From NCBI RefSeq assembly GCF_011044995.1, contig NZ_JAAKZW010000007.1, positions 31,208-95,207 on the forward strand: 64,000 nucleotides of DNA, read 5' to 3'. The notes under the pieces are model-generated. The model searched no databases. It had not been told where the DNA came from and worked only from the letters and a program-made list of their open reading frames with translations. The DNA comes from Streptomyces mesophilus. Lineage in GTDB: Bacteria > Actinomycetota > Actinomycetes > Streptomycetales > Streptomycetaceae. Positions within the stretch are counted from its first letter, which is position 1. Each line of letters begins with the position of its first letter. Of this stretch, positions 1 through 7,493 are shown piece by piece. A program made the translations under genes and the position numbers.

Positions 1-245
1 GGGCGAGGTGGAGGGCGGCGGCGTCCAGGATGGCGAGCAGGCTGATCAGCCAGTTGCGGTCCCAGCTCGGGGAACGGAAGGAGATCAGGACCGGGTAGTT
101 GGAGTGGCTCTCGCTCACGCACCAGCCGCCGTACCGCGCGGGGCAGTTGGGTGCGCATCGCACGTGGGGTGACCAGGGTCTGGGTGACCGACACGAAGGT
201 CAGAAGCACCACGACGAGCCCTGCGACCCCGCTCAGCACGCGCAC
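1..245 (-). pseudogene. Remnant of a two-TM ion-channel-like membrane protein, internally deleted and frameshifted, cut by window edge
   Basis: Read on the minus strand, a GTG at 245 opens a typical N-terminus with one hydrophobic helix (VLSGVAGLVVVLLTFVSV) and then TPRAMRTQLPRAVRRLVRE. From about 118 a different frame reads SESHSNYPVLISFRSP followed by NWLISLLAILDAAALHLA, running off the window. From family memory, Streptomyces potassium-channel-like proteins carry both segments, but separated by roughly 200 residues that hold the pore helix, selectivity region and second membrane segment. Here the two ends abut out of frame, so I infer an internal deletion with frameshift and no working channel. 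The alternative is two unrelated chance matches, which the SHSNYPVL-type motif makes less likely. Confidence 0.5.
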
Positions 246-391
246 CGGCGACCTTCCCGCCAACCTCCCGTTTCCGATCAAGGAACGCACAGATCGACGG
301 GCGCCGCCACCGGTCCCCGGACGGGCAGCGGTGGGACCCATGCCCCGGGCCGCACGTGCAACCGCCGCCCCGTACACCTACGGTGAAAGGC

Positions 392-727
392 ATGGACATC
401 GTCTCCCTGGGCCCACTCGCCGACCAGCTCCTGGCCGCAGCGCCCGAGGCAACGGGCGACCGCAGCGCCAGAACCGTCTACGGAGGCCACGGACGCGCGC
501 TCGGCCAGACCCTGATCGCCCTCCGTGCGGGATCGGCCCTCGCCGAGCACCAGAACCCCGGCGACGCGACGGTCCTCGTCGTCCGCGGCCGGATCCGCCT
601 GACGGCGGGGGACCGGTCGTGGGAGGGCAGCCCGTACGACCTGCTGCCCGTCCCGGACGCGGTGCACGGCCTGGAAGCCATGGAGGACTCGGTCATCCTG
701 CTCACGGTGGCGCGCCAGCTCGGCTGA
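392..727 (+). CDS. Small single-domain cupin protein
   Basis: The 111-residue product starts at the ATG that opens MDIVSLGPLADQLLAAA. It has a conserved beta-barrel pattern: LAEHQNPGDATVLVVRGRIRL (the usual first cupin block with H, D and G) and a second block around PYDLLPVPDAVHGLEAMEDSVILLTV with a metal-type histidine. Cupins of this size are sensor or isomerase-like metal-binding folds whose substrate cannot be read from sequence. A TACGGT hexamer sits seven bases before the ATG, which fits a leaderless transcript; GAAAGG in the same spacer could also serve as a ribosome binding site. It is divergent from the channel remnant. Confidence 0.8.
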   Translation: MDIVSLGPLADQLLAAAPEATGDRSARTVYGGHGRALGQTLIALRAGSALAEHQNPGDATVLVVRGRIRLTAGDRSWEGSPYDLLPVPDAVHGLEAMEDSVILLTVARQLG

Positions 728-748
728 CCGCTGCGCGGAAAGGGCGCG

Positions 749-1303
749 TCAGCGGCCCGTCGCGCCGTCGATCAGTTCGCGGACGATGTCCGCGTGCCCG
801 GCATGGCGGCCGGTCTCCTCGATCATGTGGGTCAGCGCCCAACGCGCACTGGGAGCAGACCTGTTCGGCTCGGGACGCGGCACCGGCGCGGCGAGGTCGG
901 CGCACTCGTCCAGTACCGCGTCCGCCTCCGCCACCGCGGCCCGGTAGCGCGCCACCACCTCGGCGACGCTGTCCGCCGAGGGCGCGTGGAATGTGGCCGG
1001 CCAGTCGGCGACCTTGACTCCGAGGAACGTCGCCCGCTCGACATGCGTGAGGTGGTGGAGCAGGCCGAGCAGGTTCGTGCCCGAGGGCACGGCGGCGGTG
1101 CGCACCTCCGGTTCGGGGGCGCCCTCCACCTTCGCGGCGACCGAGTGGCGCAGATAGTCGAGGAATCCGCGCAGCACCTCGGTCTCGCTGTTCCCGGTCC
1201 GCGGCGGCGGGGCGTCACGCCGGCGCCGGCGGCGTGCCGGGGAGGCCGTTGCCTTCCGTGCCGTTCCCGCCTGGTCCCGTCCCACCGCGTCCGCGCTGCT
1301 CAT
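749..1303 (-). CDS. DinB/DUF664-family protein (mycothiol-dependent transferase-like)
   Basis: The 184-residue product has the DinB four-helix pattern: an N-terminal helix ETEVLRGFLDYLRHSV, the first metal-type segment LLHHLTHVERATFLG, and a C-terminal TGRHAGHADIVRELIDG. The three spaced histidines are those that bind metal in DinB/YfiT folds. In actinobacteria DUF664 proteins are regarded as mycothiol S-transferases, so detoxification is a reasonable but unproven role. The ATG at 1303 was preferred over the longer frame because AGGAG lies eight bases upstream on this strand. A low-complexity Arg/Pro-rich stretch precedes the domain. Confidence 0.85.
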   Translation of the reverse strand: MSSADAVGRDQAGTARKATASPARRRRRRDAPPPRTGNSETEVLRGFLDYLRHSVAAKVEGAPEPEVRTAAVPSGTNLLGLLHHLTHVERATFLGVKVADWPATFHAPSADSVAEVVARYRAAVAEADAVLDECADLAAPVPRPEPNRSAPSARWALTHMIEETGRHAGHADIVRELIDGATGR

Positions 1304-1474
1304 CAGGGGGCTCCTTCTGTCGGGTCTGCGTCCGAGTGTCACCCCCGGTCACCGTGAAGGGCGCGGCTTGTTGCCGTTCCGGCAAAGCGCCGAGTGGACG
1401 GTGGTGACCGGCGCGGGACGATGTCCGGGCCCCGTGGCCGAGGTGAGCCGTGTCTCACCGAGGCGTACCGGGGT

Positions 1475-1498
1475 TGCTATGCAACGAGGTGCATAGCA
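1475..1498. promoter_or_regulatory. PadR-type operator (inverted repeat)
   Basis: TGCTATGCA at 1475-1483 is followed after six bases by its exact reverse complement TGCATAGCA at 1490-1498. The core reads ATGC-N8-GCAT, which parallels the ATGT-N8-ACAT operators known for PadR regulators. It ends 11 bases before the padR-like start codon, so it most likely mediates autorepression and perhaps control of the downstream acyl-CoA dehydrogenase. Confidence 0.7.
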
Positions 1499-1509
1499 GG
1501 ATCGAGGAC

Positions 1510-2088
1510 ATGGCGCTCGACCACGCGATCCTCGTGTCCCTGCTCGAGAAGCCCGGGTCCGGCTATGAACTGGCCCGGCGCTTCGAGCGGTCCATCGGAT
1601 ACTTCTGGACGGCCACCCACCAGCAGATCTACCGCGTACTCAAGCGCATGGAGGGCGACGGCTGGGTCGACGTCCGCGACGTGCCGCAGCACGGGCGCCC
1701 GGACAAGAAGGAGTACTCCGTGGCCGACGCGGGGCGGGCCGCGCTCTCCGCGTGGCTGGCCGCGCCGATCGAGCCCGAGAGCGTACGGCACGATCTCGCC
1801 GTGAAGATCCGGGGCGCCGCGTTCGACGATCCCGCGGCCCTGGTCGGCGAGGTCGAGCGGCACCGGCAGGTGCACACGGACCGCCTGGCCCACTATCTCG
1901 CCGGCGAGGCCCGCGACTTCGGCGAGCCGCCGGCCGAGGGCGGGCCCTCGGCAGCAGACGGGCCGCTCGACGCCGAACGGGAGCTCCAGCACGTCGTGCT
2001 GCGGGGCGGCATCGCGTACGAGCGGATGATGATCGTCTGGCTCGACGACGTCCTCGCCACCCTCGGCCGGTTCGAGACCGCGCGCTGA
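1510..2088 (+). CDS. PadR-family transcriptional regulator
   Basis: The 192-residue product begins MALDHAILVSLLEKPGSGYELARRF, the standard PadR winged-helix entry. HQQIYRVLKRMEGDGWVDV is the recognition helix and wing start, and a C-terminal PadR-2 helical dimerisation region follows (residues about 95-190). The ATG at 1510 was chosen because the PadR fold starts there and the perfect inverted repeat lies just upstream; the longer frame would translate through the operator. It is co-directional with the acyl-CoA dehydrogenase 155 bases downstream, the probable target. The inducer is unknown. Confidence 0.9.
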   Translation: MALDHAILVSLLEKPGSGYELARRFERSIGYFWTATHQQIYRVLKRMEGDGWVDVRDVPQHGRPDKKEYSVADAGRAALSAWLAAPIEPESVRHDLAVKIRGAAFDDPAALVGEVERHRQVHTDRLAHYLAGEARDFGEPPAEGGPSAADGPLDAERELQHVVLRGGIAYERMMIVWLDDVLATLGRFETAR

Positions 2089-2105
2089 ATCCGCGCGCTG
2101 AACTC
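2080..2105. repeat. 13-bp tandem duplication at the padR stop codon
   Basis: GCGCGCTGAATCC (2080-2092) is followed directly by GCGCGCTGAACTC (2093-2105). The first copy contains the padR stop codon TGA. This is the smallest example of the stop-codon-linked duplications seen across the window. Confidence 0.6.
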
Positions 2106-2141
2106 GGCCGCACCACCGACCACTTGCTCCTGGCGCAGGCC

Positions 2142-2216
2142 GATCGCTCCCTCCTGCCCCGGCACCGATCTCGCCCTCCTGCCCCACCACCGATCTCTTC
2201 CTCCTGCCCCACCACC
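2142..2216. repeat. Three tandem 25-bp repeats
   Basis: Units start at 2142, 2167 and 2192, each with the form GATC, a variable triplet, CCTCCTGCCCC and CACC. Units 2 and 3 differ at only two positions; unit 1 is more diverged. They lie between padR and the acyl-CoA dehydrogenase, ending 28 bases before its ATG, so they form part of that gene's leader if the two are cotranscribed. Confidence 0.85.
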
Positions 2217-2243
2217 CCCATCCGATCCGGAAAGGCGGACGTC

Positions 2244-3983
2244 ATGGCCGACGCGCTGCTGTTCAACCCGCACACCTACGACCCCGCGCACTTCGACCCG
2301 GAGACGCGCCGGCTGCTGCGCGCCACCGTCGACTGGTTCGAGGCGCGCGGCAAGCGCAGGCTCATCGAGGACTACCGCAGCCGGGCCTGGCTCGGCGACT
2401 TCCTCGCCTTCGCCGCAGAGGAGGGTCTCTTCGCGACCTTCCTCACCCCGACCTCCGCCGCCGAGGCCGAAGGCACGGGCGAAGGCGTGGGCGACAAGCG
2501 CTGGGACACGGCCCGCATCGCCGCCCTCAACGAGATCCTCGGCTTCTACGGCCTCGACTACTGGTACGCCTGGCAGGTCACCATCCTCGGCCTGGGCCCG
2601 GTCTGGCAGAGCGAGAACCCCGACGCCCGCGCCCGCGCCGCCGAACTCCTCGCCCAGGGCGAGGTGTTCGCCTTCGGCCTCTCCGAGAAGGCGCACGGCG
2701 CCGACATCTACTCCACCGACATGCTCCTGGAGCCGGACGGCCAGGGCGGCTTCCGCGCCACGGGCTCCAAGTACTACATCGGCAACGGCAACGCCGCCGG
2801 ACTCGTCTCCGTCTTCGGCCGCCGCACCGACGTCGAGGGCCCCGACGGCTACGTCTTCTTCGCCGCCGACAGCAGCCACGCGAACTACCACCTGGTCAAG
2901 AACGTCGTCGACTCCTCCAAGTACGTCAGCGAGTTCCGGCTCGAGGACTATCCGGTGACCGCGCAGGACGTGCTGCACACCGGCCGCGCCGCCTTCGACG
3001 CCGCCCTGAACACCGTCAACGTCGGCAAGTTCAACCTGTGCACCGCCTCCATCGGCATCTGCGAGCACGCGATGTACGAGGCCGTCACCCACGCGCAGAA
3101 CCGCATCCTGTACGGCCGGCCCGTCACCGCCTTCCCGCACGTGCGGCGCGAGTTGGCCGACGCGTACGTGCGGCTCGTCGGCATGAAACTCTTCAGCGAC
3201 CGCGCCGTCGACTACTTCCGCACCGCGGGCCCCGACGACCGCCGCTACCTCCTCTTCAACCCGATGACGAAGATGAAGGTGACCACGGAGGGCGAGAAGG
3301 TCATCGACCTGATGTGGGACGTCATCGCCGCCAAGGGCTTCGAGAAGGACAACTACTTCGCCCAGGCCGCCGTGGAGATCCGCGGACTGCCCAAGCTGGA
3401 GGGCACGGTCCACGTCAACCTGGCCCTGATCCTCAAGTTCATGCGCAACCACCTCCTCGACCCGGTCGCGTACGAGCCCGTCCCGACCCGCCTCGACGCG
3501 GCCGACGACACGTTCCTCTTCGCGCAGGGACCGGCCCGCGGCCTCGGCTCGGTGCGCTTCCACGACTGGCGGCCCGCCTACGACGCGTACACCCACCTGC
3601 CCAACGTCGCCCGCTTCCGCGAACAGGCCGACGCCCTCTGCGAGTTCGTGCGCACCGCCGCCCCCGACGAACGGCAGAGCCGCGACCTCGACCTGCTGCT
3701 CGCCGTCGGCCAGCTCTTCGCGCTCGTCGTGCACGGACAGCTGGTCCTCGAACAGGCCGCCCTCACCGGCCTCGACGAGGACGTCCTCGACGAGCTGTTC
3801 GCCGTCCTCGTCCGCGACTTCTCCGCGCACGCCGTCGAACTCCACGGCAAGGACTCCGCCACCGAGCAGCAGCAGCGCTGGGCGCTCGGCGCGGTCCGCC
3901 GCCCGGTGGTCGACGAGGCACGTTCGGGGCGCGTCTGGCAGCGCGTCGAGGCGCTCTCGGGCACGTACGAGATGAAGCCCTGA
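2244..3983 (+). CDS. Acyl-CoA dehydrogenase family flavoprotein
   Basis: The 579-residue product starts MADALLFNPHTYDPAHFDPETRR. It has the acyl-CoA dehydrogenase order: an N-terminal helical domain, a middle beta domain with AFGLSEKAHGADIYSTDM (flavin/substrate loop) and TGSKYYIGNGN, then a C-terminal helical domain with HAQNRILYGRPV and FPHVRRELADAYVRLVGMKLF. About 580 residues is longer than the usual 380-residue enzymes because of an extra C-terminal helical region. It should oxidise an acyl-CoA or related thioester using FAD; the substrate cannot be read. An upstream PadR regulator suggests induction by a small molecule. The ATG follows GGAAAGG. Confidence 0.85.
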   Translation: MADALLFNPHTYDPAHFDPETRRLLRATVDWFEARGKRRLIEDYRSRAWLGDFLAFAAEEGLFATFLTPTSAAEAEGTGEGVGDKRWDTARIAALNEILGFYGLDYWYAWQVTILGLGPVWQSENPDARARAAELLAQGEVFAFGLSEKAHGADIYSTDMLLEPDGQGGFRATGSKYYIGNGNAAGLVSVFGRRTDVEGPDGYVFFAADSSHANYHLVKNVVDSSKYVSEFRLEDYPVTAQDVLHTGRAAFDAALNTVNVGKFNLCTASIGICEHAMYEAVTHAQNRILYGRPVTAFPHVRRELADAYVRLVGMKLFSDRAVDYFRTAGPDDRRYLLFNPMTKMKVTTEGEKVIDLMWDVIAAKGFEKDNYFAQAAVEIRGLPKLEGTVHVNLALILKFMRNHLLDPVAYEPVPTRLDAADDTFLFAQGPARGLGSVRFHDWRPAYDAYTHLPNVARFREQADALCEFVRTAAPDERQSRDLDLLLAVGQLFALVVHGQLVLEQAALTGLDEDVLDELFAVLVRDFSAHAVELHGKDSATEQQQRWALGAVRRPVVDEARSGRVWQRVEALSGTYEMKP

Positions 3984-4057
3984 CTCCTTACGGCCGCCCC
4001 ACGGGGCCGCACATAGGATGCGAGGCCGAAGTGTCACGACGTAACGGGGACTGTGTG

Positions 4058-4309
4058 ATGAGCGAGAAGGCTCGCAAACTCTTTGACGCACTCGACCTCA
4101 ACGGCGACGGTCAGCTGACCCGGCTCGAGGTGATCACCGCGCTCCGGGACAAGGGCCCCACCCTCGCCGCCCGCGGGGATCTGCCGTTCTGGGGAGTCCA
4201 GGACGCCGAGGCGTCCTCGGCGCTCTTCGACGCCGCGGACAAGAACGGTGACGCGGTGCTGTCCTTCGAGGAGTTCGCCGACGAGGTGAACCGGAAGTTC
4301 GGCTGGTAG
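4058..4309 (+). CDS. EF-hand calcium-binding protein
   Basis: The 83-residue protein carries two EF-hands. The first loop is DLNGDGQLTRLE and the second DAADKNGDAVLSFEE; both have Asp at loop positions 1, 3 and 5 and Glu at position 12, so both should bind calcium. There is no signal peptide or membrane segment, so a cytoplasmic calcium sensor or buffer (calerythrin-like pairs) is the likely role. The ATG is preceded by GGGGA. A strong terminator follows at once, so this is probably a single-gene transcript. Confidence 0.9.
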   Translation: MSEKARKLFDALDLNGDGQLTRLEVITALRDKGPTLAARGDLPFWGVQDAEASSALFDAADKNGDAVLSFEEFADEVNRKFGW

Positions 4310-4318
4310 CAACCACCA

Positions 4319-4360
4319 CGAAGGGCGCCTGCCGGACCGATGTCCGGCGGGCGCCCTTCG
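4319..4360 (+). terminator. Strong intrinsic-type terminator after the EF-hand gene
   Basis: The arm CGAAGGGCGCCTGCCGGAC pairs with GTCCGGCGGGCGCCCTTCG around a CGAT loop, giving a 19-bp stem with a single T-G wobble. There is no T-tract, as is usual for Streptomyces. It begins ten bases after the stop codon. Confidence 0.9.
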
Positions 4361-4410
4361 CGTGCTCCTAGTGCTGCTCCTAGTGCTGCTCCTCGTGCTG
4401 CTCCTCGTGC
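4361..4410. repeat. 12-bp tandem repeat (TAGTGCTGCTCC)
   Basis: Three full units (4369, 4381, 4393) with partial copies at both ends lie immediately after the terminator and just before the insertion sequence. The tract creates a spurious Leu/Val-rich open frame that is not a gene. Confidence 0.85.
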
Positions 4411-4423
4411 GCAGAGGCGCTAG

Positions 4424-5308
4424 GCCGTGTCCGCAAAGTGGTTGGCGCGTTGGTTTGTTCGTGGTGCGTCGTCATGAGTTGACTGATCAGGCGTGGGTGG
4501 TCATCGAGCCGTTGCTGGCTCCGTCGCGGATGGGCCGTCCTGTTCGCGATCGGCGGCAGGTGCTGAACGGGATCCTGTGGAAGTTGTCCACCGGGGCCGC
4601 CTGGCGGGACCTGCCCGAACGCTATGGGCCGTAGAAGACGGTCTATGAACGCTTTCGCCGCTGGTCAGCCGACGGCACCTGGGACCGCCTGCTGGCCCAC
4701 GTCCAGCAGCACTCGGATGCCATCGGCGCGGTCGACTGGACGGTGGTGTCGGTCGACTCCACAACCGTGCGGGCCCACCAGCATGCTGCCGGGGCGCGAA
4801 AAGGGGGCTCTGGCCGGGCGAGGCAATCGGCCGCTCCCGCGGCGGACTGACCACCAAGATCCACCTTGCCTGCGACGGCGCAGGCAGATCCCTGGCCTTC
4901 ACCCTGACCGCTGGAAACGTCAACGACTGCACCCAGTTCGAGGCGGTGATGGCCCGCATCCGCATCCAACGATGCGGGCCCGGCCGACCCCGCAGCCGCC
5001 CCGACCTGGTCGCCGCGGACAAGGGGTACTCGTCCGCCAAGATCCGCACCTACCTGCGCAGGCGAGGCATCAAAGCCGCCATCCCGGAACGGATCGACCA
5101 GATCAACGGCCGTATCCGACGCGGCGAGAGCCTCTGCCGGCTCGACCGGGCGGCCTACCGGCGCCGCAACACCGTCGAGCGCTGCTTCAACAAGCTCAAG
5201 CACAACAAAGCCCTGGCCACCCGCTACGACAAACGCGCCCGCCACTACCAAGCCATGATCACCATCGCCTGCCTACAACTCTGGCTCCCCTGACTTTGCG
5301 GACACGAC
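4424..5308. mobile_element. IS5-family (IS427-group-like) insertion sequence, 885 bp, inactive
   Basis: The ends are inverted repeats: GCCGTGTCCGCAAAGT at 4424-4439 and the complement of GTCGTGTCCGCAAAGT at 5293-5308 (15 of 16 identical). CTAG flanks both sides (4420-4423 and 5309-5312), consistent with a four-base target duplication. From family knowledge, IS427-group elements use such short TA/CTAG targets. The single transposase frame inside is broken, so the copy can only move if an intact relative supplies the enzyme. Confidence 0.85.
4461..5293 (+). pseudogene. IS5-family DDE transposase, disrupted by a nonsense codon and a frameshift
   Basis: The frame opens at GTG 4461 (VVRRHELTDQAWVVIEPLL) and stops at TAG 4632-4634. 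The context ERYGP-stop-KTVYERF shows the expected Trp of GPWKTVYERF has become a stop. It continues with the first catalytic Asp in SVDSTTVRAHQHAAGARK, shifts frame near 4815-4825, and resumes as EAIGRSRGGLTTKIHLA with the second Asp in AADKGYSS and the Glu in RRNTVERCFNKLK, ending at TGA 5291-5293. Two separate lesions argue for an old, decayed copy rather than programmed frameshifting. Confidence 0.85.
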
Positions 5309-5390
5309 CTAGGCGAGTTGAGACTCCTGCTTATGGTGCTGAGGCTTTCGGCGATGGCCGGGCACCCCCTCGCGGCCGTTCACTTGAGTC

Positions 5391-6239
5391 ATGACAGAGA
5401 CGAAGAAGAACCTCAGTAACCAGACCGTTTTGGTGACCCAGGCGACCGGCAGGACCGGACGCGTCGTGGCGGAGGCCGCCGAGCAGGCGGGCCTGAAGGT
5501 ACGGCGCGGATCGCGGTCGGCGCCGACTCCGTTCGACTGGGCGGACCGTTCGACCTGGGACGCGGCGCTCGACGGCGTGGACGCCGTCTACCTCGCGCAC
5601 TACGTCGACATCGGCGCACCGGGTACGGCCGAGGACATCGCGGCCATCACGAACAAGGCACTCGAGAAGGGGGTACGACGGATCGTCCTGCTCTCCGCAC
5701 GCGGCGAGCCGCAGGCCGAGCCGGCCGAGCGGGCGCTGCGGGAGTCGGCGGCGGACTGGACGATCGTGCAGGCCGCGTGGTTCATGCAGATGTTCAGTGA
5801 GGGGGATCTGTACGAGGGCATGCAGGCGACCGGGGAGCTGGCCTTCCCGGCGGGCGAGACGCTCGAACCGTTCATCGACGTACGGGACATCGCCGATGTG
5901 GTGGTGGCCGCCCTGACCGACGACGTGCACATCGGCAAGGCGTACGACGTCACCGGGCCGCGGCTGCACTCGTTCCGTACGGCCGTGGCGGAGATCAACG
6001 CGGCGACGGGACGGGAGATCCCGTACATCCCGGTGCCGGGACGCGCCTTCGGCGAGATCCTCGTCGAGATGGGGCTGCCCGAACCGGAGGTGGCGTTCCT
6101 GGTGGAGCTCTTCGACACCATGCTCGACGGGCACAACGCGGGGACCAACGACGGGATCCGGCAGGTGCTCGGACGCGAGCCGCGCACCTTCGAGGACTTC
6201 GTACGGGAGCACGCGGCGGCCGGGACGTGGAAGGCCTGA
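5391..6239 (+). CDS. NmrA/SDR-type NAD(P)-binding oxidoreductase
   Basis: The 282-residue product is an atypical short-chain dehydrogenase. Its dinucleotide-binding loop is VLVTQATGRTGRVVAEAA (residues 13-30), with Gln in place of the first glycine of the usual GATGxxG. The second part has FIDVRDIADVVVAALTD and YDVTGPRLHSFRTAVAEI, typical of NmrA or NAD(P)H:quinone-reductase-like proteins. No Tyr-x-x-x-Lys pair is evident, so a sensor or quinone-reductase role is as likely as a dehydrogenase. The region between the IS and this ATG (5313-5390) holds no clear promoter, and the ribosome binding site is weak. Confidence 0.8.
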   Translation: MTETKKNLSNQTVLVTQATGRTGRVVAEAAEQAGLKVRRGSRSAPTPFDWADRSTWDAALDGVDAVYLAHYVDIGAPGTAEDIAAITNKALEKGVRRIVLLSARGEPQAEPAERALRESAADWTIVQAAWFMQMFSEGDLYEGMQATGELAFPAGETLEPFIDVRDIADVVVAALTDDVHIGKAYDVTGPRLHSFRTAVAEINAATGREIPYIPVPGRAFGEILVEMGLPEPEVAFLVELFDTMLDGHNAGTNDGIRQVLGREPRTFEDFVREHAAAGTWKA

Positions 6240-6275
6240 CCACGGCAGAACTCAGGCCTGACCGCAGCAGTGCTC
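6232..6275. repeat. 22-bp tandem duplication spanning the NmrA-like gene's stop codon
   Basis: AGGCCTGACCACGGCAGAACTC (6232-6253) and its diverged copy (6254-6275; 18 of 22 identical) abut. The first contains the stop TGA of the NmrA-like gene; the second runs into the stop of the convergent BrkB gene at 6274. One of several stop-codon-linked duplications here. Confidence 0.7.
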
Positions 6276-7476
6276 AGGGCCGGCCGCGCTCCCCCGGCGG
6301 CTGCTTCGTGGAGGAATCCTTCGCGGGCGGCTGCTTGGGGGAGCGCTGCTCGTTGTGCCGTTTGGCGTGGGTGCGCAGCCGCGAGGAGAGATCGTCCGGC
6401 GGCAGGAACTGGGCCCAGCGCTCGGGGAATTCCGAGGGCATATCGGGATCGTCCGGATCGTCGTCCTCCTGAGCGGCCCGCGCGGCGGCCGCCCGCGCCA
6501 CCATCTCGGCGGCCTTGGCCTCCCTTATGCGCTCATTGGCCTCGCGGGCCGCGGCGGTCGCGATGGACGGCCAGACGCGGTCGATCGCCGCGTTGACGGC
6601 GGCGCCGACGAGGACCGCGAACGCGGACACACCGATCCACAGGAGCACCGCGACGGGGGCCGCGAGCGAGCCGTAGATCGTGGGCCCCTCCACGGTGTTG
6701 GTGAGGTAGATCCGCAGCAGGAAGCTGCCGAGCACCCACATCCCGAGGGCCACCAGGGCGCCGGGCACGTCCTCGATCCAGGGCGAACGCACCGGCACCG
6801 ACACGTGGTAGAGCGTGGTCAGGAAGACGATGCCGAGCACGATGACCACGGGCCAGTACAGGACCTGCACCACGGTGTCGCGCATCGGCAGGATCTGCAG
6901 GATGGCGTCGGGGCCCGCCACCATCAACGGCAGCGCCACCGAACCGATCACCAGGGCCACGACGAACAGCAGGAACGCGAGCAGCCGTGTCTTCACGATC
7001 CCGCGCACACCGTCCAGGCCGTACATCACGGTGATGGTGTCGATGAACACGGTCACCGCCCGCGAGCCCGACCACAGCGCGAAGATGAAGCCGAGCGAGA
7101 TCACATCGGGCCGGCCGCCGTGCAGCACATCGTCGAGGATCGGCTCGGCGATGTCGGTGACGCCCTTGTCGGAGAGCACGGTGCGGGCGGCTTCGAGAAT
7201 GTTGTCGCGGACCGACTGGATGGTCTCGGCGCCGGTCCAGGCGTCCACGTAACCGAGCAGACCGACGAGGCTGAGCAGCAGCGGCGGCACGGAGAGCAGC
7301 GTGAAGAACGCGGCCTCGGCGGCCAGGCCCAGAATGCGGTACTCGATACAGGAGTTGACCGTGTCCTTCAGGAGCAGCCAGGCGGTCCTGCGCTTGGACA
7401 CGTTCCGGTACACGGCGCGGGCCCGGTGGAGGAGCCGCCCCGACGGCCGCTCAGGTGTTTCTTTTGCCTGGTGCAC
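6274..7476 (-). CDS. YihY/BrkB-family integral membrane protein
   Basis: The 400-residue protein has the YihY/BrkB pattern: an N-terminal amphipathic stretch, the family segment GLAAEAAFFTLLSVPPLLLSLVG, and about six membrane helices, including LLAFLLFVVALVIGSVALPL and VLYWPVVIVLGIVFLTTLYH. The signature loop YGSLAAPVAVLLWI precedes the last helix. A charged cytoplasmic tail (residues about 310-400, Ala/Glu then Pro/Lys-rich) follows. Biochemical function of the family is unresolved; it is not a ribonuclease despite an old name. The GTG at 7476 is preferred; the longer ATG at 7503 would overlap the divergent neighbour. Confidence 0.88.
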   Translation of the reverse strand: MHQAKETPERPSGRLLHRARAVYRNVSKRRTAWLLLKDTVNSCIEYRILGLAAEAAFFTLLSVPPLLLSLVGLLGYVDAWTGAETIQSVRDNILEAARTVLSDKGVTDIAEPILDDVLHGGRPDVISLGFIFALWSGSRAVTVFIDTITVMYGLDGVRGIVKTRLLAFLLFVVALVIGSVALPLMVAGPDAILQILPMRDTVVQVLYWPVVIVLGIVFLTTLYHVSVPVRSPWIEDVPGALVALGMWVLGSFLLRIYLTNTVEGPTIYGSLAAPVAVLLWIGVSAFAVLVGAAVNAAIDRVWPSIATAAAREANERIREAKAAEMVARAAAARAAQEDDDPDDPDMPSEFPERWAQFLPPDDLSSRLRTHAKRHNEQRSPKQPPAKDSSTKQPPGERGRP

Positions 7477-7481
7477 GTCCT

Positions 7482-7487
7482 TACCGT
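7482..7487 (+). promoter_or_regulatory. Leaderless-type -10 hexamer (TACCGT) before the AidB-like gene
   Basis: TACCGT lies six bases before ATG 7494, the spacing expected when the transcription start coincides with the start codon. There is no Shine-Dalgarno sequence in the 17 bases separating the divergent starts, so both divergent messages may be leaderless. Confidence 0.4.
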
Positions 7488-7493
7488 ATCCGC

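Noticed and set aside
4362..4460. Leu/Val-rich reading frame extending the transposase upstream
   Set aside because: Produced by the 12-bp repeat tract outside the IS terminal repeat; the transposase starts inside the element at 4461.
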